Below, piece after piece: positions 59,771 to 64,000 of a stretch of 64,000 bases of DNA. Made by a program: the position numbers and the translations under genes. This DNA comes from DATBFX01 sp036558305 (GTDB taxonomy: Bacteria; Chloroflexota; Chloroflexia; Thermomicrobiales; UBA6265): positions 7,926 through 71,925 of the forward strand of contig DATBFX010000341.1 of assembly GCA_036558305.1 (NCBI GenBank). Direction: 5' to 3'. Each line of letters starts with the position of its first letter. Position 1 is the stretch's first letter. The notes under the pieces were generated by a model. It ran no database searches. It had not been told where the DNA came from and saw nothing but the letters and a program-made list of their open reading frames with translations.

Positions 59771-60618
59771 CTTCTCACGCCATTCACCTCCAGCAGGTCT
59801 CCTGCGCGTACGACGCAACGGCGGTCTTGCGCGACGTTTCGCTCCGGGTGACCCCCGGTCAATTCGTCGGCATGATCGGCCCGAGCGGCGCCGGCAAGAC
59901 GACACTACTGCGCACGATGCTCGGACTGGTGCCGCGGGTCGATGGCGAGGTCGTCGTCGGTGGTCGACCCGTCGCACCGGGACGGCCACCGGCCGGCGTC
60001 GGTTACGTCCCGCAAGTCGAGACGGTCGATTGGGGATTCCCGGTCAGCGTCGAAAACGTCGTCCTGATGGGCAAGGTCGGTCGGATGGGACCCTGGCCCT
60101 GGCCGAGCCGGGGCGACCGGCGCGAGGTCGCCGAAACGCTGGAGCGGCTCGGCATCGGCAAACTCGGCCACCGGCACATCCGCGACCTGTCGGGTGGACA
60201 ACAGCAACGGACGTTTCTTGCCCGCGCCCTGATCGGTCGCCCTCGGATCCTGTTCCTCGACGAACCGACCGCCAGCGTCGATATCAAGACCCGCGACGAC
60301 ATCCTCCACCTGCTCGCCCACCTCAACCGCGACGACGGCGTCACCACCGTCATGACCACCCACGAACTCAACACCGTCGCCGCTCACCTCCCCTGGGTCG
60401 TCTGCGTCAACGCCGGTGTCGTCGCCCAGGGTCCGCCGAGCACCGTCTTCACCGGGCCAATTCTCTCCCGCACCTTCGGCACCGAGATGCGGGTGATCCG
60501 CGACCTCGAAACCGGCAACCTCCTCGTCGCCGAAGCGGGGACGCACGGGCCGTTTTCGAGTCGTCAGTCGTCAGTCGTCAGTCGTCAGTTGCAGACGGGC
60601 GACTCGTCGGCCGCCTAG
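59767..60618 (+). CDS. znuC: ZnuC-like zinc ABC transporter ATPase
   Basis: A 283-residue ABC ATPase: Walker A MIGPSGAGKTTLLRTMLG, Q-loop region VGYVPQVETVDWGFPVSVEN, signature DLSGGQQQRTFLARALI, Walker B ILFLDEPTASVDIKT and switch VMTTHELNTVAAHLP. The motif VPQ-x-x-x-VDW-x-FPV is typical of zinc/manganese importers. The last 20 or so residues (SSRQSSVVSRQLQTGDSSAA) are a translation of the left arm of hairpin G. Starts directly after the AGCTCGA array and overlaps the leader frame stop. Confidence 0.93.
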   Translation: MTSHAIHLQQVSCAYDATAVLRDVSLRVTPGQFVGMIGPSGAGKTTLLRTMLGLVPRVDGEVVVGGRPVAPGRPPAGVGYVPQVETVDWGFPVSVENVVLMGKVGRMGPWPWPSRGDRREVAETLERLGIGKLGHRHIRDLSGGQQQRTFLARALIGRPRILFLDEPTASVDIKTRDDILHLLAHLNRDDGVTTVMTTHELNTVAAHLPWVVCVNAGVVAQGPPSTVFTGPILSRTFGTEMRVIRDLETGNLLVAEAGTHGPFSSRQSSVVSRQLQTGDSSAA

Positions 60619-60686
60619 AAGGAGACTCCGACTATGCGCATTCTTGCCTGCAACGACTATCGACTGACGACTGACGACTGACGACT
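60559..60686. repeat. hairpin G: GTCGTCA heptamer arms between znuC and znuB
   Basis: The left arm AGTCGTCAGTCGTCAGTC... (60559-60584) and the right arm (60661-60686) are perfect complements over 26 bases; GTTGCAG (60588-60594) and CTGCAAC (60648-60654) extend the stem. The left arm is translated as the ZnuC C-terminus. The right arm ends three bases before the znuB ATG, and no ribosome site remains; a 15-codon frame with its own site (GGAGACTCCGACT, ATG 60634) reads into it. Confidence 0.93.
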
Positions 60687-60689
60687 TGC

Positions 60690-61610
60690 ATGTCCCACTT
60701 CACCGAACCCTTCCAATACGAGTTTTTCCGCCACGGTCTCGTCGTCGCCACGCTCGTCGGCGCCCTCTGCGGCATGGTCGGTGTCTCGATCATTCTGCGG
60801 CGGATGAGTTACATCGGGCATGGGTTGTCGCACTCCGTGTTCGGGGGAGCGGTCGTTAGCTACCTGATGAGTTGGAACTTCTACATCGGCGCCGGTCTCT
60901 GGGGGTTCTTCTCGGCGCTGTTGATCAACGCCACCGCCAAACGGCGCAACATCGGCGGGGACGCCGCCATCGGCATCGTCACCACGGCCTCCTTCGCCCT
61001 CGGCGTCGCCCTCATCAGCAAAACGCGACGGTTCACCCGCAACTTCGAGGCGGCCCTATTCGGCAACATCCTCGGCGTCACCCGCGAGGACATCGTCGTC
61101 ATCGCCGCCGTCACCGCCGTCGTCGCCCTGGGGATGTTCTTCGCCTACAAGCAACTCCTTTTCGCCACGTTCGATCCCGAGCTCGCCCGCGTCTACGGCG
61201 TTCCGACCCAATGGGTCGACACCGGGTTCGCCCTCGCCCTCGCCGCCACCATCGTCGCCTCGATGAACGTCGTCGGCGTCACCCTGATCGCCGCCGCCAT
61301 CGTCATCCCGCCCACCACCGCGCGACTCCTCACCCACTCCTTCGGTCGCCTGCTGATCCTCTCCACCCTCATCGGTGCCGCCTGCGGTTTCTTCGGGATG
61401 TTCCTCAGCTACGAGTACGACATCGCCTCCGGTGCCGCCATCGTCCTGTTGTCGGCGGCCGTGTTCGCCGCGGTCTATGCCGGTACCAGCCTCAAACGCG
61501 TCCTGAGCCACCGGCACGTCGTCGTGTCGGAACCGGCGCAGCACCGGGGGCGGTCGGTCGCCGGGCTATCGCCGGCGGCGGCGGGAACCGACGATCACCT
61601 GTTTGACTGA
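60690..61610 (+). CDS. znuB: ZnuB-like zinc ABC transporter permease
   Basis: An ABC-3 family permease of 306 residues. FFRHGLVVATLVGALCGMVG, ILRRMSYIGHGLSHSVFGGA, RNIGGDAAIGIVTTASFALG, FGNILGVTREDIVVIAAVTA and MNVVGVTLIAAAIVIPPTTA are typical, with about eight membrane helices. It forms the channel for the ZnuA/ZnuC system. Translation must start within seconds of the hairpin G right arm, without a visible ribosome site. Confidence 0.93.
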   Translation: MSHFTEPFQYEFFRHGLVVATLVGALCGMVGVSIILRRMSYIGHGLSHSVFGGAVVSYLMSWNFYIGAGLWGFFSALLINATAKRRNIGGDAAIGIVTTASFALGVALISKTRRFTRNFEAALFGNILGVTREDIVVIAAVTAVVALGMFFAYKQLLFATFDPELARVYGVPTQWVDTGFALALAATIVASMNVVGVTLIAAAIVIPPTTARLLTHSFGRLLILSTLIGAACGFFGMFLSYEYDIASGAAIVLLSAAVFAAVYAGTSLKRVLSHRHVVVSEPAQHRGRSVAGLSPAAAGTDDHLFD

Positions 61611-61625
61611 GCGGGTCTGACCGAA

Positions 61626-63539
61626 TCACCCACCGACGGCGGTCAGGGCGATTTCGCGCCAGGAATCGCCGACGTAGAGGTCGAGCCGGTGGGTCGACAG
61701 GTTGTAGATGACCAGGCCCTCGGGCGGCGCGGTCATGGCATCCCGCTGATCGCTCGTCATCCGCGGCGGGAGGAAGCCGCTGGTCGTCGAGGTGAGATCG
61801 AGCAGGGCGGCCGGTTGGACCGTCCCGATGCCGACGCTGCCCTGTCGCAACGTCATCGTGTCGATCTCGGCACCGTTGGCATCGGGAGTCTGGAACGTGA
61901 GGCGGCCCTGGGTGAAGTCGGCCTGCGCGTCGGGACCGACCGCGTCGCGGTAGGCCCGCGCCTGCGCCACCCAGCCGGTGAAATCGCCGGTCGCGATCCA
62001 ACGCAGACCGGCCTGCCCGCTGACGGGATGCCCGATCTGAACCGGTAGCCCGCGGCCTTCCGCCGTCCCGCCGGTGTCCTCGCCCGGCGGGATGGGACCC
62101 ACCAGGAGGCGACCGGCGGCGTCGATCGTGACTTGCTGCTCGCCGTCTCCGCCGAGGACCTGGACGTGCGCGTCGGCCTGCCCGTCGCTGCCCTGCAAGA
62201 CGAGGGTCGGTACCGTCGGCAACGCCGTTTCGCCGCCGCCGGGCGCTTGGGCAATCAGGGTCATCCGCGAGGCCGAGGCCGTCCAGGCGTTGCCGCCCTC
62301 GTAACCTGCCTGGTGATTTCCGCCGACCACGATCGTGGTCGCGGCAAACTGGCTTTGTGCCTGACCCGAGGCGGAGTCGCAGCCGACGAACACGCCCCGG
62401 TTCGCCGGACCGTTCGTCGTGAACGCCCCCGCACCGTTGCCGTCGGCGCGACACTGGAGGTATGTGTTCCCGCGCGTTCCTTCGTCCGCGATTCCCCACC
62501 CGCCGTTACCGACGGTCAGCAGCGCAACGCAGGTGCCGCCGTCCGCGTTGTCGCCGCGCACCGCCAGGCCGTGACCCCCGCAACGCTCGACACGGCTCTC
62601 CGTGACCACCCACCCGGTCGCGCCTTCGCCGCCTCCGCCGGATTCGACGTGCAAGCCGTTCCCGGCGAAGCCGCCGATCGAACAGTCGCGCACGGTCGCC
62701 GGCGCCTGTAACCATACGCCGTGTGGTCCCTCTTGCGTGCCACTCTCGCTGCTCGTCGCTCCCTTCGCGCCTGCGCTACTCGTTAACTCGATCCGCAGAT
62801 GCTCGATGATCGAGCCGTCGCCGCGGCGACCCGGCTGGCCGGTGGTACCCGGTTCTGCCGCCCCGACGATCACCCCGTGGATGCCCCGATCGACGACGAG
62901 GACAGAATCGCCGTATGGCCCGCCCGTGCTCACGCCCGCGAGGTGGATCGCTCGATCGAGGACGAGCGATTGGGCGAGTCGATAGCTGCCTGGAGGGACG
63001 AGTAGGGTCCGCCCGTACGGCGACGTCGAGTCCTCGTTCAAGGCCGACGTCATCGCATCGATGGCGGCGTGGAATGCCGCCCAATCGTCCGTCTTGCCGT
63101 CGCCCGTCGCCCCGAACGCGCGGACGTTGAAGACCTCGCCTTGCAGGCTAAACCAGCCCTGGTCGTTTTCGAGCCAGAGGGAACGGTCGTCATCCTCCAG
63201 GTAACGCAGCCGCCCCGCCGAACCGGATTCCGGTGCCGGCAGCGCATCGCGCGAGGCGGCGGGGACGCGGATCTCCTGATCCGTCGACGCCGACGCATCG
63301 TCGTGTTGTTCGTCGATGCCATGCGCCGAGGTCTGTGCCACGCCCACGCCGATGGCGCCGAGCATCGCGGCTGCTCCACCGTGCGCACCCAGGCGAGTCA
63401 GCGCGGCACGCCGAGATAGCCGGTCGGGCACGACGGCACAGACGCCGGAGTCCTGCTCGGTGGGGGGCGTGTCCAAGGCTGTTCCTTTCCCTTGCGCACG
63501 AGGCCGGAGGACGGACGCGACGCGTTCGTTTTTCTGCAA
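61626..63539 (-). CDS. secreted right-handed beta-helix (pectate-lyase-like) protein with tail-fibre-like C-terminus
   Basis: A 637-residue protein. A Tat-like signal, DRLSRRAALTRLGAHGG and a small-residue hydrophobic stretch, is at about residues 38-70. The segment FNVRAFGATGDGKTDDWAAF is the start of GH55/pectate-lyase-type beta helices, followed by GRTLLVPPGSYRLAQSLVLD and several glycine-rich coils. The C-terminal 200 residues (RLLVGPIPPGEDTGG, GSVGIGTVQPAALLDLTSTT, FLPPRMTSDQRDAM) resemble phage-tail or surface-collar repeats. Likely polysaccharide binding or cleavage at the cell surface. TTG start at 63539 is uncertain. Confidence 0.8.
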   Translation of the reverse strand: MQKNERVASVLRPRAQGKGTALDTPPTEQDSGVCAVVPDRLSRRAALTRLGAHGGAAAMLGAIGVGVAQTSAHGIDEQHDDASASTDQEIRVPAASRDALPAPESGSAGRLRYLEDDDRSLWLENDQGWFSLQGEVFNVRAFGATGDGKTDDWAAFHAAIDAMTSALNEDSTSPYGRTLLVPPGSYRLAQSLVLDRAIHLAGVSTGGPYGDSVLVVDRGIHGVIVGAAEPGTTGQPGRRGDGSIIEHLRIELTSSAGAKGATSSESGTQEGPHGVWLQAPATVRDCSIGGFAGNGLHVESGGGGEGATGWVVTESRVERCGGHGLAVRGDNADGGTCVALLTVGNGGWGIADEGTRGNTYLQCRADGNGAGAFTTNGPANRGVFVGCDSASGQAQSQFAATTIVVGGNHQAGYEGGNAWTASASRMTLIAQAPGGGETALPTVPTLVLQGSDGQADAHVQVLGGDGEQQVTIDAAGRLLVGPIPPGEDTGGTAEGRGLPVQIGHPVSGQAGLRWIATGDFTGWVAQARAYRDAVGPDAQADFTQGRLTFQTPDANGAEIDTMTLRQGSVGIGTVQPAALLDLTSTTSGFLPPRMTSDQRDAMTAPPEGLVIYNLSTHRLDLYVGDSWREIALTAVGG

Positions 63540-63622
63540 CCGGAACTACCGTTGCTTACCCCACGCAAGCTCCGGGCCAGGGGACGTTGGACGCGATCGG
63601 ATCGAAGGCGGCGGGTTCGCCC

Positions 63623-64000
63623 TTAACTCGGCCGCCGTTTGGTCGGCGGTTCGCCGGTATCGGTGTTCACGCGTGGTTCTTCGATGCCGAGATCGGTTGT
63701 TCCCGTCTCGTCGGCATACGACGGCGCATCGGTCTCGACCCCTCCCGCCTTGCTTTGCCGTCGCGCCTCGTCGGTCGTCACCCGCTCCTGCTGCCACGCC
63801 TCGTCGTCCCGAGCGCCGGCTTTCCCACCGAGCTCTGCCCGCTCCCGGATCCCCCGCAGCATCTTCCGCTCCATCAAGAAATGGAGCGGTTCCCAAACCA
63901 GAGGCCCCACGAGCGCGAACGGGAAGCGTTGCACCGTGTCGGCCCGAAGGCGGATCAACAACCGTGCACTCCGCTCCCCCGCCGGTTCGACGACGAATGC
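63623..64000 (-). CDS. partial SRPBCC-like protein (5' end outside the window)
   Basis: Reading in from the right edge on the minus strand the frame gives AFVVEPAGERSARLLIRLRA and DTVQRFPFALVGPLVWEPLH, then FLMERKMLRGIRERAE, the closing strand and long C-terminal helix of START/SRPBCC-type domains. The final 70 residues are charged and low-complexity. The start and most of the ligand-binding cavity lie beyond position 64000. Function cannot be assigned; weak hint of a lipid- or polyketide-binding protein. Confidence 0.6.
   Translation of the reverse strand, partial: AFVVEPAGERSARLLIRLRADTVQRFPFALVGPLVWEPLHFLMERKMLRGIRERAELGGKAGARDDEAWQQERVTTDEARRQSKAGGVETDAPSYADETGTTDLGIEEPRVNTDTGEPPTKRRPS

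Noticed and set aside
59741..60686. Short tandem repeats as a possible CRISPR array
   Set aside because: Units are 7-8 bases without spacers and pair as hairpin arms; no cas genes are present.

Overview
The window is a high-GC bacterial chromosome segment with frequent GTG and TTG starts, Tat-type solute-binding proteins, CapA and GerMN surface proteins and many acyl-CoA and amino-acid catabolic genes. This looks most like a Chloroflexota genome of the Thermomicrobia/Thermomicrobiales kind. That placement is inference from gene content and composition; there is no rRNA or tRNA gene here to anchor it.

Layout. 0-3.7 kb: a CapA-type protein, a small PRC-barrel-like protein and a GerMN/Gmad2/SpaA-like surface protein. 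3.9-12 kb: acyl-CoA ligase, amidohydrolase, acyl-CoA dehydrogenase, a HicAB module whose hicA is frameshifted, a 2-hydroxyacid dehydrogenase, a haloacetate-dehalogenase-type hydrolase and a cupin. 12-15 kb: an unknown protein with an internal duplication next to a ParB-like gene cut by an in-frame TGA, then an enolase-superfamily enzyme and an RraA-family protein. 15.3-21.1 kb: a second HicAB, then both subunits of a biotin-dependent acyl-CoA carboxylase and an enoyl-CoA hydratase, split by a reverse-strand VapBC pair. 21-25 kb: GrpB-like protein and two glycosyltransferases. 25.3-29 kb: E1alpha, E1beta and E2 of a 2-oxoacid dehydrogenase. With the dehydrogenase, carboxylase and hydratase this suggests branched-chain amino-acid (leucine) breakdown. 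29.6-33.3 kb and 36.4-43.2 kb: two peptide-type ABC transporter operons, separated by an MFS exporter and a lone endolysin-like amidase. 43.5-49.2 kb: GntR regulator, beta-lactamase-fold hydrolase, flavin-binding protein, an extra solute-binding protein without signal peptide, SDR and alpha/beta hydrolase. 49.5-56.9 kb: an unusual cluster of three haem-enzyme homologues (alpha-dioxygenase/cyclooxygenase-like, catalase-like, DyP) with four small or membrane proteins of unknown function. 57-61.6 kb: an ISAs1 transposase relic, a FmdB zinc ribbon, Zur and ZnuA-ZnuC-ZnuB. 61.6-64 kb: a beta-helix secreted protein and a partial SRPBCC-like gene.

The most distinctive non-genic signal is a family of hairpins whose arms are tandem 7-8 bp repeats. 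At least seven lie from 27.5 kb rightwards, nearly all between co-directional genes of one operon; some arms are translated into the ends of the flanking proteins. The same octamer hairpin occupies the binding-protein/permease gap in both peptide ABC operons, and a perfect 29-bp inverted repeat of a different sequence sits inside the E2 coding region. They look like mobile or gene-conversion-spread elements that may tune mRNA stability and translation within operons.
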